Shown here in pieces: positions 10,807 to 21,527 of a stretch of 64,000 bases of DNA. Origin of the DNA: Sympetrum striolatum (taxonomy: Eukaryota; Arthropoda; Insecta; Odonata; Libellulidae); the NCBI GenBank assembly GCA_947579665.1, contig OX388350.1:39775393-39839392 (forward strand). Reading direction: 5' to 3'. Numbering within the stretch: the stretch's first letter is position 1; the number at the start of each line of letters is the position of its first letter. The notes below the pieces were generated by a model. The model did not search any database. It worked only from the letters and a program-made list of their open reading frames with translations, and had not been told where the DNA came from. The translations under genes and the position numbers were made by a program.

Positions 10807-11282
10807 TTAGTCCTCTAATACCCTTCTTGCACGCTTATATTTTTTACCTGATGGTAGAGAAATAAAAAAGGGACCCCTTTTCTGTAGGAAACTAGGTACA
10901 GTTTAAATAATGAATACTTAGCAAAACCTCAGACGTACATTGTGTGTGTGATTCTTTTACCCATTTCACTAATGTCACAGAATTCTAAAAAGTTTGCAAC
11001 TCGTAAGTCACTTGATTTTATTTTTACCAATCGAGTGTAATCTTTTCCTGTAATTATATATTGGAGAATATAATATTTAGATTATCGGGCGTATTTAAAG
11101 CGTGGAATTCTAAAGATGGCATGGGTGAACTACTGGGGAGGTTCCATACTTCAAATTATAATGGACGAGGTGATCACATTAAAAATAAAGGAGCGTGAAC
11201 AGAAAACCGATGTGGCGAAATATTTATTTAGGTATCATTAGGTATTCCTAGAGGTATAAGAGAATGGATCGCTTTACCTGGA
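10807..11282. other. no gene recognised
   Basis: AT-rich; nothing recognisable on either strand. Confidence 0.5.
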
Positions 11283-11463
11283 GAGCTTCTCGTTGTAATG
11301 CCGAAAAATGCTAAAAATTTCAAAAGGAAGCTTGAACAATTATAAAATGTAAACATTTCATGTATAAAATAAATGATTGTATACACAAAACGTTTACATT
11401 TTATAATTGTTTAAGCTTCCTTTTGAAAGTTTTAGCATTTTCCGGCATTGCAACGAGAAGTTC
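11283..11463. repeat. long hairpin, 72-bp arms, 37-bp loop
   Basis: Bases 11283-11354 and 11392-11463 are inverted copies with roughly half a dozen mismatches. Both contain TATAAAATGTAAAC at the loop side and CAACGAGAAG or its complement at the outside. A transcript would fold into a hairpin of about 180 nt. It may be a short MITE or a source of small RNA. The flanks show no clear target duplication. Confidence 0.8.
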
Positions 11464-13216
11464 TTCATAAAATCAGTTATTTCCGAAAAAATATACTCTA
11501 TAAACAAAATACAGCAATTTAAAACAAAAGAGCGAGAAAAGGTACAACGTGCACACAAAACCTTATTCATCCCAGTAAATCGTATCTTTGAATCATAATA
11601 AGGAAAGTAATGTTAAATAAATTTGGATTATTCTGAGTCTAGCAATCAGTATTAAGGGACGGATACGAAAAACAAAACATAAAATTAATGGGTATGGAAT
11701 CGAGCCTAGAGGCGCATTTGTTGTGTAACCTCAAAACAGACGGAATTGGAATTTGAGTTTTACGGGTACGTCAACATCAAGGTTATTTGCAAGGATTGAA
11801 CTATTCGACGCACAAAGTTTACTCGAGATAACGTGCATACGTAATTAGAATCAGGAAAGTAAGAAACTATAGCCATCTTAACACTACACTGTACTTTCAC
11901 AAGTAGCTACTGTAACAAAATAACATGAGGGTTAGCAAAGAAACGATGAAAACTGACTATGTAATAGTTACATTACTTATGAGATACCTGGGTTGTATAA
12001 AGAGTTGTTGAGTTGGCGTGAGAGAGTGTTTAGGGCGGGTATAAGAAGGAATTTGTTCGAATTAAGGCTTGTTGCTGTATTTCTGTGTATTTTCCCATTT
12101 TGATCTAGACCGTTGTTTAGGAAGGCACCTGACGATAGTCTAATAGTGGCAAATATTAACACTAATAGTCATTTAGGCTACAGGAATTACAACCAAGAAC
12201 TTTTATACACATTTTGAAAAATTAAACCTCAACCAAAAGATTCACATAATTAATGGAACGAAAACAACATGCTAAGTGAGAAAAACAAATATAATAATAA
12301 TAACAATCAGAATATTATAATACAGAAAATGTTAGCCGTTTACATACTATTTTACCCAAAATAAATTGAATAACTAATTTTAGTAGTCGACTAGCAAATA
12401 ATTTTTGAATTCTGACATATTTCAAGGTACAACCTTACATAGTATAACATGTTAAAATTGCCCTTCCTGATGTAACATGCAATTACACTAACAATTACAT
12501 ACTACAAAAAACCCGGATAATCAATTGTTTAAATGTGAATTTTTTGGTCCTGATAAGCAATTACTTGCTAAAATAACACTACTTTGGGAAATTCTTGATT
12601 ACGATGAGCATCGGAACGACATTTAGTATTTTGGCCTGTTCTGGTAACTAAAAAGATCTTTCCGAGCCGCCGAATGTCACCTGTTGGATCCGAGGCGATA
12701 AACGGTAGATACCACAAGAGGACGAAGGACGAAATCGTAAAGCTGCCAAGTCGTAGAGAGGACACGGAAATGATGGTAGAGAAATCCTGAGGAAGATGAA
12801 TTAGCCGGAAACTTCTAGAAGTCCGATCTTAGAGGAGAAAGCGGAAAATATTTCGAATAATAGCGGAGATGGATTCCGTTGGCAGAAGACCAACCGCTAT
12901 TACACAAAATGACAGCCGGCGCAGAGATTTTGCTGACTCACTCTCGCCATGTAAGAGAATACTGTTTAACATAAAACGTTTCTCATCGATATTGCCAAGT
13001 TCAATCGATCCTTGAGGCGAAACCATGTGATTCGAGAGATTCATTTGGCTCGAACCACGAAGTTGTAAATTTTATTTATTGTATTCCTGAAGAAGATATC
13101 TTAAAGAAGACTTGGTGCTTCAGAAAACGAGTGAAGGCAGGGAACGCAATATTCCCATAGAGTTAACGATTGTAAGGAAAGAAAAATTATAATTAATTAC
13201 TGAATTGAAAATTAAC
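11464..13216. other. no gene recognised
   Basis: Short minus-strand frames (11977-12162, 12568-12765, 12829-13044) were inspected and match no family I know. The 12550-13060 part is a little less AT-rich. No RNA gene or repeat was found. Confidence 0.45.
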
Positions 13217-13430
13217 GGCTGTTAATTACTTAGAGGTCTAAAATCTTCACAGCCGTCTTGTCGACGCTCTGTATCTCCTTGCCACCGGTTTTCGGAAATA
13301 ACAGAAAGAACCGGATTACTAACCTTCTTAGAAATACCCAATGTACAACATTTTACTAAAATAGCAGGCGCAGACCTGAAGATAATAGCATCTCTATTGA
13401 AATGATAACGATTGTCTAGATGCAACAGCT
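13217..13430 (+). mobile_element. fragment of the 21528-type foldback element
   Basis: GGCTGTTAAT, TTAGAGGT, TAAAATCT and AGCCGTCTT at the left match, in order, the reverse complement of the right arm of the foldback at 21528-21884. Further in, TACCCAATGT is also shared. It carries a hammerhead-like core at 13376-13402. Only one arm is evident, so it is a half element. Confidence 0.6.
13376..13402 (+). ncRNA. hammerhead-like core with perfect stem II
   Basis: The motif reads CUGAAGA, U, AAUAG, a five-base loop, CUAUU, GAAA. CUGANGA and GAAA are the hammerhead core, and AAUAG/CUAUU is a perfect five-pair stem II with a sequence unlike the other copies here. The following UGAUAAC does not form the ACCGGU stem III seen elsewhere, so this copy lacks one helix and is probably inactive. 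Confidence 0.45.
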
Positions 13431-13565
13431 TGGTAAATGTGATCTCACAGAGATTTGCAATTATTTAATCCATATTTTTGTAAGGAAAGGGTAAAGGATA
13501 AATTGCACATACGGGCGTGCACCCAGGAAAAAGACAAAAGACGACAAGACGAACAAGTACAGTTC

Positions 13566-13715
13566 TGTCTCGGTAGCCTAGTGGTTAAGGCAGCCTCCCG
13601 GATAGAGGAAGATCCCGGGTTCGATTCCCGGCCCAGTCAGACTTTTTTCAAGTCCGTTTTTCCTTGGCATATTTTTGTAAATTTAAATGATTATATTATT
13701 TGCTGTTCGACTGCA
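13566..13715 (+). mobile_element. tRNA-derived SINE, family 1
   Basis: The head contains an A-box-like TAGCCTAGTGGTTAAGGC (13574-13591) and a perfect B-box core GGGTTCGATTCCC (13617-13629). The acceptor strands do not pair, so it is not a functional tRNA. The body after the head (GACTTTTTTCAAGTCCG, then TTTTTCCTTGG) is shared with the minus-strand copy at 27120-27215, which shows a dispersed family. Pol III would transcribe it from the internal promoter. Confidence 0.8.
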
Positions 13716-14549
13716 TAAGTAATTAATATGTTCTGCAATTTATGAGCAAATATCCTATCATTGCAATATTTTTTATTTACATAAGTAATTTTAGTAGCCA
13801 TACTTTTCCAGGGACCTCACTCATTTTCTCAAATCCTAATCAAAACTGTATAAAATTTTTAAGGTATTATCAGATATTATCATTTATTAGAGTTTAAAGC
13901 AGTATTATTATACGATGAAAATGAATTGGGATAATAAATACACATTCCATAAAAATTTTAACTTTCAGACACCACAGAATAGATTGTCTTCTGTTTGGAC
14001 AGATCCAAGATGAACTGATGAAAGAAGAATATCTTTTTTTATTACAAATATCACTCGTAATTTATATGCTACACTTAAAATCATAACGACAAGACAGTGA
14101 GTAAAATTCCACAAAATTACAACCGTAATTCAGCCACGACCTCGGAAAGCTTCGCTTTCATAATTTCAAAAACTACCTACAAAAATAAATCGTCCACTCC
14201 TGAAATAAAGAAACACTAAACACACAAAGAAGCACAAAATATTTCTGACTTATTCATAACCTCCTTTCAAAATAACGCGCGGTATTTTTAGCACAAGACT
14301 CCGATATGACGAGTCGATACAGCAACAGGTTGAAGATAAAGAAATAGAAAGACTGAAAATGTTTTTTCCGAGATTCAGTTTGGAAAGCTTACGGAGAAAC
14401 TGTGGAAAGACGATTGGTCATGGTTGATCAATGAATTGATTTTCCAAGATTTTAAAAATCAGATACTTAAAGATAAAGGGAAAATCCCATGACTGATTAT
14501 CGTAGCCATCCTTCAATTCAAATTCACCCAAATCCCAATATAAATTATG
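13716..14549. other. no gene recognised
   Basis: AT-rich sequence without coherent frames or repeats. Confidence 0.5.
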
Positions 14550-16380
14550 CTTGTCTATGTCTATGTAAGAACCCTGCTAGCCGCCTTTCGGCGTGTGGCA
14601 GGGGGTGCAAGCACCTTGACTCTATTTTCCTAAACGGTTGCTTTCGCGTATACTTCGTGGAAAAATGAATTTTTGAAGCGATTCGTTCTAGCATCTATTT
14701 CCCTAATCTTTCTGGCAGTATCAGAACGGCCCATATAACAGGGGGGGTCGCATTATATCGGTTACATCATCTGAGAACAAAATTTCTCTGAACTTATTTA
14801 ATAAATTTATCCTTTGAATTTTTCTTCTATCATCTAATGATTCCCATCCCGCGTCCTGTAACAGTTGAGTAACACTCGCTGTTTTATCGTAGCAATTATT
14901 TACAAATCGTATCACCTTTCGTTGTACTTTTTATAAATCCCGAATATGACATTTCTCGGCAGGGTCCCATACACTACATGCATACTCAAGGTGAGGCCTA
15001 ACTAACGCTAAGTAACATCGCTCGCGAACTTTTTCTTCGCTCCTACCGACTATTCTTTTAACGAAGCTTTTTCACATATATTTCGGATGTGGGCACTCCA
15101 TGATAGATTATTCGTGAGAGTTACTCCAAGATACTTTACCGATTCTACTGTCATTAGGTTTACCCCTCGGAGGCTGTAAGAATAATAATTTATTATAGGT
15201 TTTCTTTCGAAGAAGTTAACTACCGAACACTTTTCTACATTAAGCTCTAATTGCCAATCATCACACTAGTTCATAATTCTATCTAAGTCGTTCGAAAGGG
15301 TTAATCTATCCCCTGAACTATCTGTTTTCCTGTAAATGACTGTGTCGTCGGCGAATATCCTAACATTGCTTTCAATGTGATTGCTGAGGTCGTTGATATA
15401 TACTAAAAATAACAACGGTCCAATTACACTGCCCTGAGGGACGCCCGAGGTCACCTTAACCAAGTTGGAACTAATACCATCGAGTAATGCTCGTTGCTCT
15501 CTATCGGTGAGAAAGTTTTTTAGCCAGTTAATAACTTCTGCATTGATACCCGCAACTTCTAATTTGCACAGCAATTTATGATGAGGTACCTTACAGAAAG
15601 CCTTCTGAAAATCTAAAAATATCGCATCGACTTGCTTATGTTTTTCAGTAGAGATCAGAACATCGTGTACTAATAAAGCCAGCTGAGACTCGCAAGAACG
15701 AGTCTTACGAAAACCGTGTTGATTCCTAATTATGAAATTGGACGTTTCAAGAAAATCCATTTAAGAGGTATCTATTATATGTTCCACAGTTTTACCACTC
15801 AGTGATGTTAAATATAAAGGCCTGTAATTAGCTGGATCGTCCTTAGAGCCGCTTTTAAATATTGGCGTGACATTCGCAATTTTCCAATCATTCGGGACCT
15901 TTCCTTCGCTTATACTCTTATCAAATATAACTTTAAAAAAAGGTGCTACGCTCTCCGCTATGCCTTGAACACTCGAGCCGGTATGTCTTCAGGACTCGGA
16001 ACTTTATTCGGTTTAATCTGTCGCAATAGTTTAATGATGCCGTCTTCTCTGAAGGTGATTTTCGACATCGATTCAGGTTTATCAACATTCGGGAGAGTAT
16101 TTGATGTATCGTCAGACGTGAAAACGCTTCGAAGAAAATCATTCAAGATATTAGCTTTGCCTTTAGCATCGTTTATTACATTACCGCTAGTACCCTTAAC
16201 GAACCAACAGTTTGCTCTTTACCTTGGACCTCACGAACTGTGACACTCACGAATTCTTCGTGGCTCATCTTCAGGGAATTCGATCCTATTTAAGGATTTA
16301 CTGTTCTATTCTATTGTTTCCATGAATGAACTTTTAAGGAATTTATAAAATTCTTTTCTTATTTAATTAGTTCAAATAGG
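14550..16380 (-). mobile_element. decayed CR1/Jockey-like LINE
   Basis: On the minus strand the order is: a frame to about 16380 with readable linker sequence, the RT fingers (16243-15958, KPNKVPSPEDIPARVF), the palm (15760-15266) and the C-terminal tail (14915-14721, WESLDDRRKIQRINLL). The 3' end has GCCACACGCCGAAAGGCGGC and a hexamer tail (TGTCTA repeats as written on plus, 14551-14566). Frame changes and stops break it several times. There is no endonuclease domain, so it is 5'-truncated or cut. It is non-functional. Confidence 0.85.
15266..15760 (-). pseudogene. reverse transcriptase palm, CR1/Jockey-like
   Basis: A 164-codon open segment. It shows QHGFRKTRSCESQL near the N-terminus, FLDFQKAF (catalytic Asp of motif A), GVPQGSVIGPLLF (motif B) and FADDTVIY (motif C with the two catalytic Asp). 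These motifs and their spacing are those of the CR1/L2/Jockey group of non-LTR reverse transcriptases, which copy the element RNA onto nicked chromosomal DNA. The palm residues are intact, but the frame is broken on both sides, so no full protein can be made. Confidence 0.9.
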
Positions 16381-18035
16381 ACCCAGGTGAAAGGATGGAA
16401 AACATATTAGGTGTCTTGGGTGCTTTATCGATGAATGCAAACAACGGTCGGTATTTAGTCTGGAGGCGGGTTGGAGCCATAAGGTTAATGTTTTATCTGA
16501 ACTTTATATAAAGATAATTATAGATATATATGGTTGGAAGCCAATATAAAAATTAATCATAGGGATAGTATACGTTATAATGGTATACAAATTAAATAAG
16601 ATTTTTCCACAATCTTGTTACACGTTATATCTTTATTTATTTTATTCTAACTAGGTAGAGTTATAACTTGTCTTTGTATTTATCTTCATTAGTATAATTA
16701 TTTTTGTTTGTAATAGTTTATTGCTCTCTTTACATACTCTTATCCTGTCTTTGCAGCTGTATTTATCTCTGTCATTGTAAGTACCTTTAATATTGCAATA
16801 ATATTTGTGTTTAATTGTTCTCTATACTTTAGTGAATTGCACAATGAAAAACAATTGGGATAAATATTTGCAATGAGTAATATTAGCTATTTAACGATAC
16901 GAAGTGAATCTGTGAACGAGAAGTAATATTATGATCAATCAATTACTTGATGAATAGGCGTTGAATGTATGATGAAAAAATACATTTTTGTTGTTGCATT
17001 AGTATTTCACTTTCTGATGTTTTTATTTTACTTTTGATGATGTAATTGATTATACTACTTGCTTTTTTCTGTTCTTAGTAATTACACATAAACAATTTTG
17101 GTGAGCGTTCATTGCTTGATTCGAAACTCTACCACCTGGTTTATACTTATCTGCATTTTTAATGTAATAATAACAATAATTGGAATCAGAACCACCTTGA
17201 TTGAATAGTGAACATCGTAACATCGACAACCTAGCGAAGCGATCAAAACCTAACAAACGTAGTGCGTTGTGCACATATACTTGAGGATGTCCCCGAGATG
17301 AAAGTCCCCTTGCGGGTGACTCAGCAAGAACGACGAAGGTACGTTAACTCGAATCGGAAAGTGCGCAGTACGCATAACGGAAAAATAATCGAACGGAATT
17401 GTACTTAACACGGGAATGAAAACAAATCGAGGACCCGATAAATGTCCCGATAAGTGTCATCGAACGACCGGACACTCCTGAACGGATTCCGCGGTGATTC
17501 GGCGAAAACAAACGAGTTTTGGAAAGCGGAATGTTTTATGGACTGGATAACCAAAGGGCAGAAAGAGGAAGGCGGGAAAACAAAGCGAGATAAATAAAAG
17601 ACACAGGTGAAAGGAAATACGTGAATCACAATCCGACACAGCGAGGACAGCAGGAAAAAATTTATGGAGAAATGAGAACTTAACGCGTTGTACTTATTTG
17701 TCACATAAACCTTCTTTGCTTACCACTCAAGCATTACATACAAATGCGCAATTAGGGAAAACTATAAGTAAACTATTTAAATAGAAACCAAAAATAAAAT
17801 TAGCACTGAATTGAAGTGGACCTAAGCGGGACCTTAATAAATTCACTTTATGAGTACATAACAGTGCTCAGCAGTTTTGCGAACAAACAGCTATACAGAG
17901 CACATAGATGCATCTTCTCCAAGGTAATTACATTGGTTTTAATGCTATGCACTTTGCTTTCATGTATTATATCTACGTATTTTCTTATTTCAATGGCCAT
18001 AATACTTGTATTATTACACAGGATGTCCCAAAAAG
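16381..18035. other. no gene recognised
   Basis: AT-rich up to about 17050, with TTTATCT-rich sequence at 16620-16830 that may be another retroposon tail. Composition is more balanced at 17200-17660. Short frames at 17050-17274, 17405-17704 and 17816-18085 show no known domain. Confidence 0.45.
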
Positions 18036-18112
18036 TAATAATAATAATCATAAAAGGACTTTATAAGGGTGAGATTGAGACTTAGAAGCCTCTTCTTACA
18101 TCTAACCCTTGA
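18036..18112 (-). mobile_element. retroposon 3' end, family A
   Basis: Read on the minus strand: GGGTTAGATGTAAGAAGAGG, then TCTCAATCTC, TAAAGTCC and a TTAT-type tail into 18036. This matches the ends of the plus-strand copies at 33406 and 53265. Only the last 80 bp is clear; the upstream part is too diverged to place. Confidence 0.65.
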
Positions 18113-18249
18113 CAAGTAGTGATAATCGGAAGAAAATGTACAGAACTCCTCGTGTGCTACATGAATCACCCCTCTTTGGGTGTCCGCTTTTAATTCATTT
18201 TCGAGTAACGAATTTTTTTCGTATTAAAAAAAAACCGTGACTCTCAAGA

Positions 18250-18465
18250 CATTTTCCCCCATGGCAACGTAAATAATTAAGATACAGAGTTATTTTTTTC
18301 TAGGATAACTGAATAGTTGCTTCAACTGATGCAATAATATTTTTTATCCTGTATATGTATTGAATTGGCTGCTTTATATTGTATACATTAATATTGAATT
18401 TTTGGATATTTGTATTCGATGCTTAAGGATGAATAAACAAATTAAATTTCAAATTTCAATTTCGA
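18250..18465 (+). mobile_element. possible retroposon 3' end
   Basis: AT-rich sequence ending in GGATGAATAAACAAATTAAA and a repeated AAATTTCAA tail, consistent with a polyadenylated retroposon terminus lying directly upstream of the hammerhead-like element. No coding part and no second copy were seen. Confidence 0.3.
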
Positions 18466-18470
18466 AACTC

Positions 18471-18525
18471 CAAAGATGATCGCGAAGATAGAAACCGGTC
18501 GTTACGATAATTCTAGTGGAAAATA
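18471..18525 (+). ncRNA. hammerhead-like element, left part, split by a MITE
   Basis: AAAGAUGA, a GAUC/GAU-type spacer and GAAACCGGUCG lie at 18471-18502, followed by TAGTGGAAAATAC. The same order is seen at 53114-53172. The sequence that follows GTGGAAAATAC at 53172 reappears only at about 19066-19125 here, so the element was interrupted by the MITE at 18526-19064. The CUGA part of the core is mutated. Confidence 0.5.
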
Positions 18526-19064
18526 CAGTAAACACTCGAGTATAAGCAGACCCGAATATAAGCCGAGGCACCTGATTGTATCACAAAGAAACTGGGAAAA
18601 CTGACTGACTAGAGCTGTATATGTTTTTACTATAACATATGATTATGATTGTAATTTAACATTTGTATAATTTGGTATGTTAATATTAGTATAGATTTGT
18701 ATTTTATCATTAGCATTTTTATCATTTATAAAGGTTAAACGGAAGATGGGACTTGAAAGTATCAATTTTGCCTAATAAAGTCCTTTATCTATTTATTTAT
18801 CTATAAACCAAGGGTAGGAAATGCAGCAGCTACAGGTAATTTTCAAAATAAAAATTAATACCAATAAAATTAGTAATAGTGAAGAAAACTGCCAAGGAAT
18901 TGCTAATTGAGCAAGTGAGGAATTTACAAGCCGATATCAGGCAACAGCAGACTTTTTCCACCGGAGAATAGGTAAGTGGAATTCCCACTCGAGTATAAGC
19001 CGAGAAGAGTTATTTCAGCATAAAAAACGTGCTGAAAACTCGGCTTATATACCAGTATATACGG
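18526..19064 (+). mobile_element. MITE with TATAAGCCGAG-type ends
   Basis: The left end CAGTAAACACTCGAGTATAA follows a TA. The right end, inverted, reads CCGTATATACTGGTATATAA. Both continue into AAGC(C)GAG, giving inverted ends of about 25 bp. The interior has ATGCAGCAGCTAC and AATACCAATAAAATTA, shared with the second copy at 37107-37620. A further inner GTGCTGAAAACTCGGC pairs with GCCGAGAAGAG...CAGCA nearby. Short ends next to TA suggest a Tc1/mariner or pogo-like non-autonomous element. From memory it resembles repeats seen in other animals. Confidence 0.7.
18609..18804 (+). mobile_element. retroposon 3' end, family B, inside the MITE
   Basis: This segment interrupts the MITE between AACTGACTGACT and AAACCAAGGGTAGG. 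It ends with GGTTAAACGGAAGATGGGAC, GCCTAATAAAGTCC and a TATC/TTTA tetranucleotide tail. The copy at 47108-47410 has the same GAAAGATGGG and GCCTAATAA order with a TATG tail. It is therefore a 5'-truncated retroposon insertion younger than the MITE. Confidence 0.65.
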
Positions 19065-19125
19065 CACTCAGTTTTGTTGTATTTGATTGGCATTCCACAA
19101 AGTTAGGCCAGAGCACCTTGAGTTT
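19065..19125 (+). mobile_element. hammerhead-like element, right part
   Basis: TTGGCATTCCACAA, GTTAGGCC and CACCTTGA occur in the order found at 53199-53235 downstream of an uninterrupted hammerhead-like unit. TTCCAC here is the inverse of GTGGAA at 18516, so the two halves once formed a small hairpin. Confidence 0.5.
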
Positions 19126-19799
19126 GAACAAAACTCAGCAACGGAAGATTTCAACGGAATATTTCCCATAGCGTTGAGTTATGAGTCATCAGAATTATGA
19201 ATCGTTCAGAATAGGAATGCTATGCATCATGCAGACGTCCTTTGTTGGCAACGAGACGAAGACAATACCATAAGAGAGGCTATTCATAACACACGCTACA
19301 GTTTTAACCTTTCAGGGTCACAACACTGCACTAGTTTCCGTATACTAAACTAAGTATTAAGAAAAATCGCTTCGAAAGTGACATGAATTCGAAATAAAGA
19401 GACAATAGTTATTGTTTCAACAGAAATTATAAAACAAGCTGTAAGAAAGAGTAATTAAAGGAAGAAATAAAAACGAAACATTTTAAAGAAAGAGTAATAT
19501 ACGATAGTTCAAATCTCGGACAAACGTCGATGTCGGGAAGAACGATCAAGTTCTTGTGCTGTAATAAACACAAGAAATCAGCAGCTTTTCACTTTTATTC
19601 ATCACCATTTATATAATTTCATGAAAAAAATAATCGGAAAAAACCGCAGCGGTGGAGGCGAGCTGTTAGGGGAGAACTCTTGGCAATTTTGAAAACGCAT
19701 TATGACCCACAATTCAGGGGAAAGCAAATTTTCATTTTATTTTGAGGGAAATGAAATATAGTTTAAACATTACAAATTCTAAAGACCAACACACGACAC
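19126..19799. other. no gene recognised
   Basis: Nothing nameable; short A-rich frames only. Confidence 0.5.
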
Positions 19800-19833
19800 A
19801 ACCGGTTTCTAGGCACTTAGGCTATCATCATAG
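19800..19833 (-). ncRNA. hammerhead-like core (degenerate)
   Basis: The minus strand reads CUAUGAUGA, a UAG/CUA-closed spacer, then GAAACCGGUU. UGAUGA and GAAA are present, but the first core C is replaced. ACCGGU is palindromic as in the other copies. Here the core meets the stem without the extra U. It is followed by GTGTCGTGTGTTGG. Confidence 0.4.
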
Positions 19834-21527
19834 GTCAAATTTTTAGAAATAACAAATTCACTATCTACTTAATGGAAGGAAAAATAGTTTGGTAAAAGAT
19901 ACAGAGGAAGACCAAGTTTAAAATGCTAAAAACAAATAAAACAATTATTGTAACAAACAAAGTGTAACAATAATATTCAGAAACTTGTACAATTCAGCTA
20001 AACTTTATTTGAAACAAGTTAAGGAAGATGTTAGAGAAGGAAGTTGCAACGAAATGAAAATAATGGCACAGTGAAATATAAATACAGAGGAGTGGAAAAG
20101 AAAAATCGTGGGAGCCAACCAATCAGAAATTTGATAACCGAAAAAGACACGTAGATTGAAACACATAAAATACAAACGAACTTTGATTGGATGATTTGGA
20201 GGGAAAACAAGTAAATAAATCGGAATTTACCCAAAATTCCCTGAGGAAAAGCATACGTTGGAAAAATCTCAAACGTAACCATCCGACGACTCCTGATTAT
20301 ATTGAACTATATTCGCGTTTTTGCATACGACCCTGAGTGTGTCCACTCCAAACTCGAAGGCCACGTGCACTTCGCCAACGCGCAATATAGAGATAAATTA
20401 AACTCCGAGAGCAGACAAATCGAAGGCATTCATTCCCAGGAGCGCGTTCCATTAATATTCATAGCGAGATGGAGACTAAAGACGCCTTCAGCACTTAAGG
20501 GCCTTCGCACCTGGAGCCACTCGCTTTCAGGAAGTCCCTCCTGCAGCCGTGGAACACTTGACTATTACAGACGCGCTACACAAATGCTAAGAAGCCACGC
20601 AGACCATCTAGGGTTTTAATGAGGCGTCGCGAATTAAGTCTCGAGGAGTTATGGAATCGGAACGCTTTTGAATGTCTTAATATCGTCTGCCTTGGACGTG
20701 CTCAATCGGTAAGTACGGGACCAAATAACTTGCACGCATCAACAAACATTCATTATATTTGGAATTTTGGAAGCGAGGAAATTGTCGACATTCTTCGAGT
20801 AGAGAGCTCATCAAGTCAAACAGCTTTCTTTTCTATAAATACGTGAGTTATGTAAGTTTGATAACAGTTACTCTGAATGATATATTTCATTTCATATTTA
20901 AGACAAGAAACGAGAATAGGGATCCACCTGATATCATATTTAACACATTTCCAGTTTCTACATCACTCCCTGGTCCCATGGGCATTTTCTGAACTTCTAT
21001 AAGTAAAACTTCAAATTCATTTAACGTTGACAATAATTAAAAGCACTTGTGGAGCAATATAGTTTCCAAGGATAATATACTCTTTAGATTTCAACTCCAT
21101 AGTATATCTCGATAAATTAAACACTGGAGTTTCTATTGATCATTCGTTGAAATAATCATTTATAATTATTAATTTGACTAATTTCTACACGAAATAGTGC
21201 ATCATTATTCTTATTGACAGTTGCTAAACAACAAATACTGCTATATTAAGCACCGGGGCTATTGATCATTCATAATAAAATAAAAATTAATGAAGAAATT
21301 ACTTGGTTTTTTATTTTTTTTACAAAATACTCAAAAACTGCACGTGGAGGACAATTTTCACATTCACGGTTGAATGTATCGCAAAAATACAACAAGGAAC
21401 AAGTAACTACGTAATTGTTACCAAAACCTCCAACGCAGCCACCTGGCCAAATAGCAGCGAAAATTGAAATTAAATCCTTATCGGCCTGTGTAATTATTAT
21501 GTCTAATTTCTGAATGAAATAATGCTG
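19834..21527. other. no gene recognised; GC-raised island 20282-20730
   Basis: The island is less AT-rich and contains open frames of 105 (20302-20619) and 75 codons (20619-20846) that touch end to end, but neither resembles a known protein. The rest is AT-rich. The island could be an exon or a conserved non-coding element. Confidence 0.35.

Noticed and set aside
13566..13640. Functional tRNA at 13566
   Set aside because: A- and B-boxes are good but the acceptor strands do not pair, there is no anticodon stem, and the downstream body repeats elsewhere. It is a SINE.
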